Of a DNA stretch of 64,000 bases, positions 30,737-39,057 are shown piece by piece. The DNA is from Acidobacteria bacterium Mor1 (lineage in GTDB: Bacteria; Acidobacteriota; Polarisedimenticolia; Polarisedimenticolales; Polarisedimenticolaceae). Numbering within the stretch: the stretch's first letter is position 1; every line of letters begins with the position of its first letter. A program made the position numbers and the translations under genes. Location of the stretch: positions 564,841 to 628,840 of the forward strand of contig CP011806.1 of the NCBI GenBank assembly GCA_001664505.1, in the 5' to 3' direction. The notes beneath the pieces are model-generated. The model did no database searches, had not been told where the DNA came from, and saw nothing but the letters and a program-made list of their open reading frames with translations.

Positions 30737-30831
30737 GCGCGCTCTGCCTCAGGTCCGCTCTGTCCCCGGGCCGCTCTGACCCAGGGCCGCTCTGACCCAG
30801 GGCCGCTCTGACCCAGGGCCGCTTTGACCTA
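30736..30831. repeat. 16-bp tandem repeat filling a convergent intergenic gap
   Basis: Six imperfect copies of a 16-base unit lie head to tail: 30736-30751, 30752-30767, 30768-30783, 30784-30799, 30800-30815 and 30816-30831. Copies 3 to 5 are identical (GGGCCGCTCTGACCCA); the outer copies differ at a few sites. The array runs from the last base of the arginine deiminase stop codon to the stop codon of the minus-strand gene, so it fills the entire gap. Sixteen is not a multiple of three, and no hairpin is formed within a unit. Confidence 0.93.
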
Positions 30832-31362
30832 GGCTCGTTCGAGCCCCTGGAACAACTCTCGAGCCCGCTCGAACTCCGCACGGCTGCGGCCGAGGTAGGT
30901 GTTGACCTCGTCGATGTAGCCGTCCACCGAAGCGGACCAGACCCGGTTCATGTAGCGCTCGCCGGCCGCGAAGTGGTTCATCACCTCGGCGTAGGCCTGG
31001 AGCCCGTGGACGTGGCCGATCGATTTGCGGGCCTCGACGAAGTTGCCTAGATCTTCGGGGAAGAGTTCGTCGAGCTTGCCGTGGGCGTCGTAGGGGTTGA
31101 GGTCCGCCTTCTCGCCGTCGAGCTTGACGATCTTGGTCACGATGTTGTCCAGCGACGCGCCGATGGTCTTCATGTCGTCGCTGAGTTTGTCGCTGGCGCT
31201 CGCCTCGCTCTTGCTCTGCATGCGCAAGACGATGACGCCGGCGACGCAGACGACGAGGCCGATGCCGTACCACATCCAGTCGACCTCGAGTTTGTCCAGC
31301 GAGGCGACCCAGGCGGTGCCGATGAAACCGAGCCACAGTAGGGCGAGACCGAGGATGCGCAT
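30829..31362 (-). CDS. Small membrane-anchored protein of unknown function
   Basis: A 177-residue protein with two hydrophobic helices in the first 50 residues (MRILGLALLWLGFIGTAWVA and WYGIGLVVCVAGVIVL) and a soluble, mostly helical domain (~55-177) with 'SDDMKTIGASLDNIVTKIVK' and 'FVEARKSIGHVHGLQAYAEV'. It probably sits in the inner membrane with the helical domain in the cytoplasm or periplasm. Its ATG overlaps the stop codon of the OPT transporter gene by one base (TGATG), so the two are translationally coupled and it may be a transporter partner. I recognise no family. Its stop codon lies in a 16-base tandem repeat. Confidence 0.75.
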   Translation of the reverse strand: MRILGLALLWLGFIGTAWVASLDKLEVDWMWYGIGLVVCVAGVIVLRMQSKSEASASDKLSDDMKTIGASLDNIVTKIVKLDGEKADLNPYDAHGKLDELFPEDLGNFVEARKSIGHVHGLQAYAEVMNHFAAGERYMNRVWSASVDGYIDEVNTYLGRSRAEFERARELFQGLERA

Positions 31363-33116
31363 CAGTGACCTCCTCCACCGCCACCGCCGGAGATGATATT
31401 GAACACGGCGAAGCCGACTCCGATCAGCGCATCACCGACGATCAGGCCGGCGGCGACCGGAATGCCGACGTCTTCGGACCAGCGCTTGCCCATGCGCCAG
31501 TCGCTACCGAGGCGCAGGAGCGTTCCGATGGTGTAGGTCAGCACGATGTTGAAGGGCAGGTAGAAACCGAGACCGACCAGGATGCCCAGGCCCCCTACGC
31601 CGCTGGCGCTGAGGACCGCCCCCATACCGGCACCGGCCAGGTACTTGAGCTTGGGAGCGTCGCCGCCCTGGATACCCTCGATGATGCTGGCCAGGGCGAC
31701 CCCCTGAGGCGCCGGGTACTTCTCGCCGCCGAGCGGCTCATCCTGGTGCAGCACGAAGATCAGGGCCATCACCAGGATCGGTCCGAGCCAGGTGCCGCAC
31801 AGCTGGGCCAGCTGCTGCTTACGGGGAATCGCGCCGACGAGATAGCCGGACTTGAGGTCCAGCATCAGGTCGGTGGCCTGGGACATGGCGACGCACATCG
31901 CGGCGCCGACCATCACCGAGGCGATCACCGTCGCCGTATTCGACATGCCGCTTGCGATGAAGATCAGGATCGTCACGCCGATCAGGGTCATGCCGGACAG
32001 GGGAGACCAGTTGGTCCGGCCGATGCACTCCGAGAGCACCACGCCGGCCATCCAGATCCACAGCGTGCCGAGGACCGCCATGGCCAGGCCGCGCAGCAGG
32101 GTCATCTCACCCACCGAGAATTCGGCCATGGTCAGCAGCATGATGAAGGCGCCGCCGACCGCCAGGTACAACAGGCGAATCGGCAACTCGTCCTTGGATG
32201 CTTCGGTCTTGCTCTTGGCCGCGTCCTGCATGCTGCGGATGGCGCTCACCACCAGCGGGAAGGCCAGGGCCACCCCGGTGAGGGCGCCGCCGATCAACAT
32301 GCCGATGCCGACGGGACGGAACAGGCCGGTGCGGAGGGAGTCCGCCTCGACGTCGGGCTGAACGTGGCCGGTGCCCACCAGGATCGGCGCCAGGATCCAG
32401 AAGCAGATGTAGCCGCCGATGACGAAGTAGATGCCGCCCTTGCCCGAGAGATACCCGACGCCCACGGTGAGCAGCGACAGATACCAGATGCCGTTCATGT
32501 AACTGGGCATGCCGATCAACGATCCGAGATCGAAGTTCGAAACTCCGGTGAGCTCCGTGGTCGTGGCGGCGATGGCGCTGACCACGATGCCGCCGATCAG
32601 CAGCTGAGCCTTGCGAATGCCGGCGCCGGGGGACTTGAGGATCGTCGCCACGGCGATACCGCCGGGGAAGGGCAGGCGCTCGAAATCGATCATCTGCTTG
32701 CGCAGCGGAATGATGAATGCGATGCCCATGATCGCGCCGGTGATGCAGCCGAGCACCGTCAGCGGGATGTTGAACTCGAGGTAGGACCCGTCGCCGGTGC
32801 GGTTGGACAGCACGAACAGCGCCGGCAGCGAGAACATCATCCCCGACGAGGCCGCGTTGACCGCGCTCGCCAGGGACTGGTTGATGTTGTTCTCGACGAT
32901 GCTGCGCCGGCCGAGTACCCCGCGCAGAATGCCGAACCCGAGGATCGCGGCCAACTCCGAGCCCTCGATGGAGAACCCGAGTTTGAGCGCCGCGAAACCG
33001 AGGCTGAGGGCCAGGATCGCCCCCAGGAAGTAGCCGACCAGCAGGCCGGTGATGGTCAGTTCGGGGTACGGTCCGAAGCGAATCGGCCGTCCCTGGGGAT
33101 CCACAGGTTTCGACAT
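31362..33116 (-). CDS. OPT-family oligopeptide transporter
   Basis: A 584-residue inner-membrane protein with about 14-16 hydrophobic helices. 'PELTITGLLVGYFLGAILAL' is the typical opening of bacterial OPT proteins, 'NNINQSLASAVNAASSGMMF' and 'RKQMIDFERLPFPGGIAVAT' are conserved loops, and 'QATDLMLDLKSGYLVGAIPR' is an OPT signature near residue 430. OPT transporters take up small peptides, or metal chelates in the YSL branch, with the proton gradient; the substrate is unknown. The C-terminus is a Gly-rich His-tailed tract (ISGGGGGGGH). I use the start at 33116; an in-frame ATG at 33167 is possible. The next gene overlaps the stop by one base. Confidence 0.9.
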   Translation of the reverse strand: MSKPVDPQGRPIRFGPYPELTITGLLVGYFLGAILALSLGFAALKLGFSIEGSELAAILGFGILRGVLGRRSIVENNINQSLASAVNAASSGMMFSLPALFVLSNRTGDGSYLEFNIPLTVLGCITGAIMGIAFIIPLRKQMIDFERLPFPGGIAVATILKSPGAGIRKAQLLIGGIVVSAIAATTTELTGVSNFDLGSLIGMPSYMNGIWYLSLLTVGVGYLSGKGGIYFVIGGYICFWILAPILVGTGHVQPDVEADSLRTGLFRPVGIGMLIGGALTGVALAFPLVVSAIRSMQDAAKSKTEASKDELPIRLLYLAVGGAFIMLLTMAEFSVGEMTLLRGLAMAVLGTLWIWMAGVVLSECIGRTNWSPLSGMTLIGVTILIFIASGMSNTATVIASVMVGAAMCVAMSQATDLMLDLKSGYLVGAIPRKQQLAQLCGTWLGPILVMALIFVLHQDEPLGGEKYPAPQGVALASIIEGIQGGDAPKLKYLAGAGMGAVLSASGVGGLGILVGLGFYLPFNIVLTYTIGTLLRLGSDWRMGKRWSEDVGIPVAAGLIVGDALIGVGFAVFNIISGGGGGGGH

Positions 33117-33183
33117 AGGCCCCGCTTTTACCATTCTTCCGCCCGGATTCAAAGTGTCCGGCTGCAAAGCGGAATGAGCGGGG

Positions 33184-36100
33184 CTAGGGTGCCGGCTCCG
33201 AGTCTCCGTTGCCGTTGGCCGCCTGGATCAGGTAGTAGCGGTCGTCGCCGGCCGCCGCGGCGCCGCTGTCGGTCCAGGATGGGGCGCTGCCGCTGTCGAA
33301 CAGCTCGTTCTCCAGGGTGAACCCGGTGTCGGGTGTCGCCGAACGGTAGACCCGGTAGCGATCCGCCTCGCCGTGGTCCGGGTCGAGGCCGGGGCGGCTC
33401 CAGGAGAGCAGCGCGTCATCGCCGCTCCGATCCACCCGCAGGCTGTCCACCGGGTTGGGTGCAGGGTCGTGGACGTCGCACTGGGGCTCCCAGAACTCGA
33501 TCTCGTCGATGGCGGCTTCGACCAGGTTGCCGGTCGCATTGCCGTCGGCAGCGGTGACCTTGAGTTCGACTCCCGCTCCGGGGGCCACATGGTCGGCGAC
33601 CCGGAAGTTCACGGCGGTCCAGCGGGCCGCGGACTCGTTGGTTCCCATCTCCTCCAGCAGCACGTCGGGACTGGAGGCGTTCTCGCGAATCTCCAGGCGG
33701 AAGAAGTCCCCGGCGTCCTCGCCCAGGTCCCGGTTGGCGAACCAGCGGTGGATGCGCACCCGGGCCTCCGGGTGGCCGGTCAGGTCGTAAGCGCCGGACC
33801 GTGCGACCACCTGGCCGCCGTCGATGTCGTCGGTTCCGAGGCCGCCTGCATTGCCGGCGGTGAACAGGCACTGCACCCCGGGGGCCGGCGTCACATCGTC
33901 CTCGGGTTGGAACTCGGTACCGTCGGGGTCGCCGAGGATCCAGTCGCCGCTGGTCGCGGTACTCTCGGCGGCTACGTGCTGCCAGCCGGTGGCGCCCTCC
34001 ATGGTGTCGCTGAGGAATACCGCCTGGGTGCCGGTGCCGAATGAGGAGTCCTCGTTCTGGTCGAAGCTGTCGGCCAGGTAGCGGAAGCGCAGGGAGATCT
34101 CCTCGGTGCAGGGAAGACCGGTAGTCATGCGGATGCGCAGATGATCGACGGTCGATGCCTGACCCGCCGAGGGAATGTCGGCGAGCGATGCGGCGGTCCG
34201 CACCACCTCGACGTGGGGGGAGAGGCTCTCCACCTGGACCTGCACCGACGTGGCGGTGGTATCGCCGCTGTTGGCTAGGGTCAGCGGCAGGTCGACCCAC
34301 TCGCCGGGTTCTAGCACGCCGTCTCCGTCGCCGCCGACGCTGTCGTCGAGCATCAGGGCGCTTCGCTCCAGGAAGACACCGGAGACCGGCAGCCGCCCGG
34401 TGGCGGCCAGCGCGTAGCCCTGGGACGCCTGGGGGATCGCGAAGGGGGAGACCCGCACGGTCCAGGTGCCGGCCTCGGGGTTCTCGATCCGGACCGCCTC
34501 GACGTTGTTGACCCGGTCGGGGGCACCGCCGGTAACGCTCTCGCCGGAAGTGAACACGTTGCCCAGGTAGGTCTGGCCCGAGGGGGATTCCACCTGGAGG
34601 TCCAGGTCGTTGACCAGATGGGTCGCCGCGGCCGGGTTCGAGGGGTAGTCGGTCCAGCTGACCACCACCCGGAGCGGCTCGTTGCCGTCGAGGACCTCGA
34701 GGGCGTAGCTGCGTGCCGGGTCTGCCGGGGCGCTGAAGGCGTCAGCCGCGTCGTCGACGAACAGCCGCTTGGCATCGCCGGGGAAGAACAGGGCGTCGTC
34801 CAGCATGATGCGGCCCCAGCCCTGGTCCCGCTCCGGCGGGGGGGCGAGGTTGCGCATCGGCGTGGCCGAGACGATCAACATCGAGCGCAGCATCGCCGCC
34901 GAAGGAACGAAGGCGTCCGGCGCGTTCTCGCTGCCGCCCGGGTAGAACCCGTCCATGAAGTACTCGCGAACCAACGCTGCGAAACCGGCGGCGGTGGGGC
35001 AAGCCATGCTGGTGCCGCTGGAGGACTTGGTGCTGCAGTTGTCGGTGCCGATGTTGCCGTCGTTGTCGGCGGAGATCACGCCGGAACCGGGGGCGGTCAG
35101 GTCCGGCTTGATCCGCCCGTCGTCGGTGTAGCCCCGGGAGGAGAAGCCGGCGATGGAGTCGGAGCTCTCTCCGTGGGCGGTGGCTCCTACCGAAAGCACG
35201 TTCTTGCCCGTGGCCGGGCTGGCGACGGTGTCGGGGCCGGAACCGTTGTTGCCGGCGGCAAAGACCAGCAGGAAGTCCGGGTTGTCCCACATGAATGCGT
35301 CGGCGTCCTCGGAACCGTCGGAGTAGATGTTGTACGGGGTGAAGTTCTCACGGTCGCCGTAGGAGTTGGAGTGGATCCGGGCGCCCTGGTCATAGGCCTG
35401 CTGGAAGAACGGGGTCAGGCTGGCGGCGGGGCAGCCGATGGCGGGGAGGTCCGCGCAGTTGTCCGGCGCGTAGCCGCCGTCCTGGACGATCAGCTTGGCC
35501 GCCGGCGCCATGCCGTCTGCCGCATCCCGGACCCCGTTGGCCAGGTTGTCGGCCAGGACCGAGCCGGCGACGTGGGTGCCGTGGTCCTGGTTGTCCCAGT
35601 CCGAGGCGACCGCCGGATCGTCCCCGGGAGCGAGGAAGTTGACGATCAAGACCTTGCGCTGGTTGGGGTCGGGGGTTCCCACCCCGAAGCCGACATTGGT
35701 CGGTGGTTGACCGTGGACGTCGTCGCGGAAGTAGCACATGTCGGCGTCGAGGCCGGTGTCCAGTACCGCGACCACCTGTCCTTCACCGTGCAGACCGGCG
35801 TCGTACACCGGCGTTTCTCCGCCACGGTCGAGGCCGGACTGGCCGGACCAGGCGCTGGCGTCGTTGAGCAGGCGGTAAACCGGGCGGCGGCCGACCCAGA
35901 GGGTCTCTGGCCAGGCGGACGCGAGATCCAGCAGACTCTCGAGTTGGGCCGGAGTCGGCGTGACCACCAGCCGCGCGGCCCGTTCCAGCCGTCGCGGGGT
36001 CGCCGGGCTACCGGCTTCGAGCCCGTGGACGGCCAGGCCGATACCCTCCAGGCGTCGGGTGGCGGCCTCGAGGTCGGTTCCGCGCAGCAGGCGTAGCGTG

Positions 36101-36516
36101 ACCGGGATGGTCTCCCGGGGGTCGTCCTCGGTCACGGCCCGCAGATCGGGGTCGACGCGGAGCTCGGGGCGGTAGGGGGCGGTCCAGGCCACCCCCGGCA
36201 GCCGGCTCAGGCTCTCCGCGGCCCCCGCCGGGAGCCAGAGCAGCAGCCCCTCGGCCCCGAGCGGGGCCAGGATCCGGCCGCCGCGGCCGGCCAGCCGGGT
36301 GCGGAGCCGTGGGGTGAGCGGGCCCTCGAGACGAATGACGTGGGCCCCCGGTCCGGTGGCGGCGGCTTGGCTCCCTTCGCCGGCGGCCCTGTCGGCAGAT
36401 TGGGAAGGCCGGACCGTGCCCGCGCGCATCTCGACGGCGTCCCTTGGGGACCCGGCGGCGGGGTGGGCGAAAGCGAGGCAGAGAGCGACGGCGAACAACG
36501 GCAGGCGAGCGTGCAT
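33184..36516 (-). CDS. Secreted subtilisin-like (S8) serine peptidase, multidomain
   Basis: A 1110-residue exported protease. The signal peptide is MHARLPLFAVALCLAFAHPA; a pro-region to ~220 resembles repeated inhibitor-I9-like halves. The S8 domain holds Asp near 251 ('VVAVLDTGLDADMC'), His near 313 ('DHGTHVAGSVLADN') and Ser near 501 ('SSGTSMACPTAAGF'), all intact. After it come a P-domain-like sandwich ('VVSWTDYPSNPAAATHLVND'), a CARDB-like segment ('LPLTLANSGDTTATSVQVQV'), a jelly-roll with 'ARSGAYDLTGHPEARVRIHR', and a C-terminal fibronectin-like piece ('ALLSWSRPGLDPDHGEADRY'). It should be extracellular and degrade proteins for nutrition. GAGGGG precedes the ATG at 36516. It is not in an obvious operon. 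Confidence 0.92.
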   Translation of the reverse strand: MHARLPLFAVALCLAFAHPAAGSPRDAVEMRAGTVRPSQSADRAAGEGSQAAATGPGAHVIRLEGPLTPRLRTRLAGRGGRILAPLGAEGLLLWLPAGAAESLSRLPGVAWTAPYRPELRVDPDLRAVTEDDPRETIPVTLRLLRGTDLEAATRRLEGIGLAVHGLEAGSPATPRRLERAARLVVTPTPAQLESLLDLASAWPETLWVGRRPVYRLLNDASAWSGQSGLDRGGETPVYDAGLHGEGQVVAVLDTGLDADMCYFRDDVHGQPPTNVGFGVGTPDPNQRKVLIVNFLAPGDDPAVASDWDNQDHGTHVAGSVLADNLANGVRDAADGMAPAAKLIVQDGGYAPDNCADLPAIGCPAASLTPFFQQAYDQGARIHSNSYGDRENFTPYNIYSDGSEDADAFMWDNPDFLLVFAAGNNGSGPDTVASPATGKNVLSVGATAHGESSDSIAGFSSRGYTDDGRIKPDLTAPGSGVISADNDGNIGTDNCSTKSSSGTSMACPTAAGFAALVREYFMDGFYPGGSENAPDAFVPSAAMLRSMLIVSATPMRNLAPPPERDQGWGRIMLDDALFFPGDAKRLFVDDAADAFSAPADPARSYALEVLDGNEPLRVVVSWTDYPSNPAAATHLVNDLDLQVESPSGQTYLGNVFTSGESVTGGAPDRVNNVEAVRIENPEAGTWTVRVSPFAIPQASQGYALAATGRLPVSGVFLERSALMLDDSVGGDGDGVLEPGEWVDLPLTLANSGDTTATSVQVQVESLSPHVEVVRTAASLADIPSAGQASTVDHLRIRMTTGLPCTEEISLRFRYLADSFDQNEDSSFGTGTQAVFLSDTMEGATGWQHVAAESTATSGDWILGDPDGTEFQPEDDVTPAPGVQCLFTAGNAGGLGTDDIDGGQVVARSGAYDLTGHPEARVRIHRWFANRDLGEDAGDFFRLEIRENASSPDVLLEEMGTNESAARWTAVNFRVADHVAPGAGVELKVTAADGNATGNLVEAAIDEIEFWEPQCDVHDPAPNPVDSLRVDRSGDDALLSWSRPGLDPDHGEADRYRVYRSATPDTGFTLENELFDSGSAPSWTDSGAAAAGDDRYYLIQAANGNGDSEPAP

Positions 36517-36614
36517 GAACGGCCCCTCATCGGCGCAAAAAGACGCCTTGGCGACGGTTAGGTATACCCCTCTAATGCCGTTATGCCAATGCCGGATCCG
36601 CTGATGATGCGGGG

Positions 36615-37208
36615 CTATCCGTGGACGGTGGGGGCTTTTCCGCGAGAGGCCATCAGCTTGCCCTCGATCTCGAGCCACTCCTCCCAACGTTGGGCGAAGC
36701 GTGTGGGGGCGGCCTCCCTCGAGGCAAGGCGATGGAACATCTCCCAGTGGCGCCTCTCGGCCGGGCCCAGGTCGGTGAGCAGGGACTGGAGCTCCGGGTC
36801 GCCGCCGGTGGCCTCGAGCAGCAGGGTGAAGCGCTCGCAGCTCCGGGCCTCGATCAGGGCGCTTATCAGCAGCCGATCCAGCTTGAGCTCGTTCTCCTGG
36901 GGCGTGCACATCCGCTCACGCAACCCCTGGACGTACGGGTTGCTGCGCCGTTTGGCCGCAGGCCAGCCGCGCTTGCGCAGCAGGTTGCAGACCCTTCGCA
37001 GGTGCGAGACCTCCTCGATTGCGAGGGAGGTCATCCGTTCGACGAGCTCCTCGTCCTCGGGATAGTGCGAGGTCAGGGAGAGTGCGGTCAGGGCGGCCTG
37101 TTGCTCGCAGACGGCATGGTCCGCCAGGAAGGTCGGCAGGTCGGCGGCGGCCAGGCGGGCCCAGCTCTCGGGCGTCGCCCACCGCAGCGGGAGTGTATCG
37201 ACGGCCAT
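36615..37208 (-). CDS. miaE: tRNA-(ms2io6A37) hydroxylase, MiaE type
   Basis: A 197-residue ferritin-like diiron protein. Motifs of the MiaE family are in order: 'FLADHAVCEQQAALTALSLT' with Glu35, 'LAIEEVSHLRRVCNLLRKRG' with ExxH at 66-69, 'LLISALIEARSCERFTLLLE', and 'LGPAERRHWEMFHRLA' with a second ExxH-like pair. These residues carry the two irons. MiaE hydroxylates the isopentenyl side chain of 2-methylthio-N6-isopentenyladenosine at position 37 of tRNAs. The length matches the family. The upstream gap (37209-37467) is shared with the divergent exported protein gene. No miaA or miaB is in the window. Confidence 0.9.
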   Translation of the reverse strand: MAVDTLPLRWATPESWARLAAADLPTFLADHAVCEQQAALTALSLTSHYPEDEELVERMTSLAIEEVSHLRRVCNLLRKRGWPAAKRRSNPYVQGLRERMCTPQENELKLDRLLISALIEARSCERFTLLLEATGGDPELQSLLTDLGPAERRHWEMFHRLASREAAPTRFAQRWEEWLEIEGKLMASRGKAPTVHG

Positions 37209-37395
37209 TTTCGCTAGCGCTCCAGGCCTTCGGGGGCCGGGGGAGTCGTCATTCTCGGCATTGTTCGGCTCCTCGATGGGGTGGCGCCGGGTGCGCCGAA
37301 GCCGCCGCGGATGCTAGCACGGGCCTTCGGGGCTACCCGGGCGGGCGGTCCGGGGAAATTCGGGGATGCGAACCGCGGGAAATGCCGGACCTTGG

Positions 37396-37424
37396 TTGGG
37401 GGGGAACCGCAAATACGATAGAAT
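37396..37424 (+). promoter_or_regulatory. Predicted promoter for the exported protein gene at 37468
   Basis: TTGGGG (37396-37401), 17 bases and TAGAAT (37419-37424) form a good pair, with the -10 one base off consensus. Transcription would start near 37431, leaving a leader of about 37 bases that contains GGAGGG (37455-37460), 7 bases before the ATG. Confidence 0.55.
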
Positions 37425-37467
37425 CCCCGACCTGAATATCCGTCGTGAAAGAACGGAGGGAGTTCCC

Positions 37468-38034
37468 ATGAACTGGACGACGCAGGCAAAGCGAGCGCTG
37501 GCGATTCTGGTCCTGCTGGCGGCGCCGGCGGTGGCGATGGCTGACGAAGGTGGCATGGTCGACGTGGAGCTGGTCTTGGGCCAGGCTGCGGTCACCGAGC
37601 CGCTCAACCTCAAACTGGCGTTCTACCCGATCGAGTGGGGCACCGACGGTCAACTCCGTCTGCGCAACGCCGAGGTCGGCTACGTGACCTACGATCCCTC
37701 GACGCCTTCCCGCGTCGCCAAGTTCAACATCCAGCTCAAGCCGCTGACCCAGTACCAGGTCACGATCGACATCGTCGATCCGGAGACCGGCGAGGCGGAC
37801 AAGAGCATGGCCTACGTCTTCGCCGGCGATCTCGCGCAGATCACCGATGAACGCCGGGTCAAGCTGGTGCCGGGCAGTTCGACCCCGGTCTCGCTGACGC
37901 TCAAGAAAGAGCTGCGCAGCGGCGACAAGGGCAACTTCATCGACGTGTTCCCCAGCTCCGACTCCGCCGGGCAGTTCGAGTTGGCCGTGTACTTCGGTCC
38001 CGACCAGGTGACCAACGAAGTCAACGAGATGTAG
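37468..38034 (+). CDS. Exported protein of unknown function
   Basis: A 188-residue protein with a signal peptide (MNWTTQAKRALAILVLLAAP, cleavage after AMA). The mature part is beta-rich without Cys, with 'VDVELVLGQAAVTEPLNLKL', 'ITDERRVKLVPGSSTPVSLT' and a C-terminal 'SDSAGQFELAVYFGPDQVTN', suggesting a small periplasmic or secreted beta-sandwich. I recognise no family. The start is set by GGAGGG 7 bases upstream. It has its own predicted promoter and a terminator 35 bases after the stop, so it is probably a single-gene, possibly well-expressed unit. Confidence 0.78.
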   Translation: MNWTTQAKRALAILVLLAAPAVAMADEGGMVDVELVLGQAAVTEPLNLKLAFYPIEWGTDGQLRLRNAEVGYVTYDPSTPSRVAKFNIQLKPLTQYQVTIDIVDPETGEADKSMAYVFAGDLAQITDERRVKLVPGSSTPVSLTLKKELRSGDKGNFIDVFPSSDSAGQFELAVYFGPDQVTNEVNEM

Positions 38035-38068
38035 CCTCCGGGCACATCGCACCGAGATTCTGACGGGG

Positions 38069-38098
38069 GCCCCGCGAAAGCGGGGCTCTCTTGCGTTT
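38069..38098 (+). terminator. Intrinsic terminator after the exported protein gene
   Basis: GCCCCGC (38069-38075), a GAAA loop and GCGGGGC (38080-38086) form a 7-bp GC stem with a GNRA tetraloop, followed by TCTCTTGCGTTT. It lies between the exported protein gene and the ABC transporter genes. Confidence 0.65.
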
Positions 38099-38109
38099 GG
38101 AGGCAGGAG

Positions 38110-39057
38110 TTGGGGGAAGCAAACGACAGCTCTGCGGTGATTCACTGCCGGGGAGTGCGGAAGCACTTCGGCGACGTGCGCGCGGTGGATGGGCTGGACC
38201 TCGAGATTCCGCCCCGCACCTGCTTCGGCCTGCTGGGACCTAACGGAGCCGGCAAGACGACCACCATTTCGATGCTGGTCGGATTGGAGCGGCAGGACCA
38301 GGGTGAGGTCGAGGTCCTGGGGCGGAGCTGGGACCGGGACGCTCGAGGGATCCGGCAGCGGATCGGTGTGCAGCTTCAGGAGACGCAACTTCTGGAGAAG
38401 CTCTCGGTGGCGGAGCTGGTGCGGTTGTTCCGCTGCTTCTACGGTCGGGGGCGGCCGGTGGAAGAGATCCTCGAACGGGTCGGACTCCGGGAAAAAGCCG
38501 GGGCCCGCTACAGCACGCTCTCCGGCGGTCAGAAACAACGCCTGGCCCTGGGCTGCGCCCTGGTGGGAGACCCGGAACTCCTGTTCCTCGACGAGCCGAC
38601 CACAGGGCTCGATCCACAGGCTCGCCGCCGGGTCTGGGAGATCGTCGAGGAGCTCCGCAGCGCCGGCCGCAGCGTCCTGCTGACCACCCACTACATGGAT
38701 GAGGCCGAACGGCTCTGCGACCGCATCGTGGTGATCGACCACGGCAAGGCGATCGCCGACGGCACGCCCTCGGAACTGATCGGCCTCCTGGGGGCCTCGG
38801 GGCTGGTCGAGCTGATTCTCGCCGAACAGGACGGCGAGCGCGCCGAGGCGCTCTGCCGGGACCTGCCGGCAGTGGTGCGCTGTCAGCGGGAGGGCTCGCG
38901 GATTCGTCTTCACACCGACGATACCCGCCGGGTCTTGCCCCGGCTGGTCGAGAAGCTGGAGGAAGCGGGGGTGGCCTACAAAGACCTGCATACCCACCGG
39001 CCGACCCTCGAGGATGTCTTCGTTCATCTGACCGGGAGGTCGCTACGCGATGGGTGA
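38110..39057 (+). CDS. ABC transporter ATP-binding protein (ABC-2 exporter type)
   Basis: A 315-residue ATPase of the DrrA/CcmA-like group. Walker A is 'GPNGAGKTTT' near 45, the signature is 'YSTLSGGQKQRLALGCALVG', Walker B is 'LLFLDEPTTGLDPQARRR', and the switch His is in 'TTHYMDEAERLCDRI'. A ~90-residue C-terminal extension is typical of this group. It powers the permease encoded 8 bases into its 3' end. The start is a TTG, supported by GGAGG (38099-38103) 6 bases upstream. The substrate of the pair is unknown; lipids, polyketides or drugs are usual for the family. Confidence 0.93.
   Translation: MGEANDSSAVIHCRGVRKHFGDVRAVDGLDLEIPPRTCFGLLGPNGAGKTTTISMLVGLERQDQGEVEVLGRSWDRDARGIRQRIGVQLQETQLLEKLSVAELVRLFRCFYGRGRPVEEILERVGLREKAGARYSTLSGGQKQRLALGCALVGDPELLFLDEPTTGLDPQARRRVWEIVEELRSAGRSVLLTTHYMDEAERLCDRIVVIDHGKAIADGTPSELIGLLGASGLVELILAEQDGERAEALCRDLPAVVRCQREGSRIRLHTDDTRRVLPRLVEKLEEAGVAYKDLHTHRPTLEDVFVHLTGRSLRDG

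Noticed and set aside
30736..30831. Repeats considered as a CRISPR array or intrinsic terminator
   Set aside because: There are no spacers between the 16-base units, no cas gene nearby, and no stem followed by a T-tract.
31365..33320. About 650-codon plus-strand open frame antisense to the OPT transporter
   Set aside because: Asp/His/Gln/Gly-rich translation of the reverse complement of transmembrane helices; the minus strand encodes a clear OPT protein.
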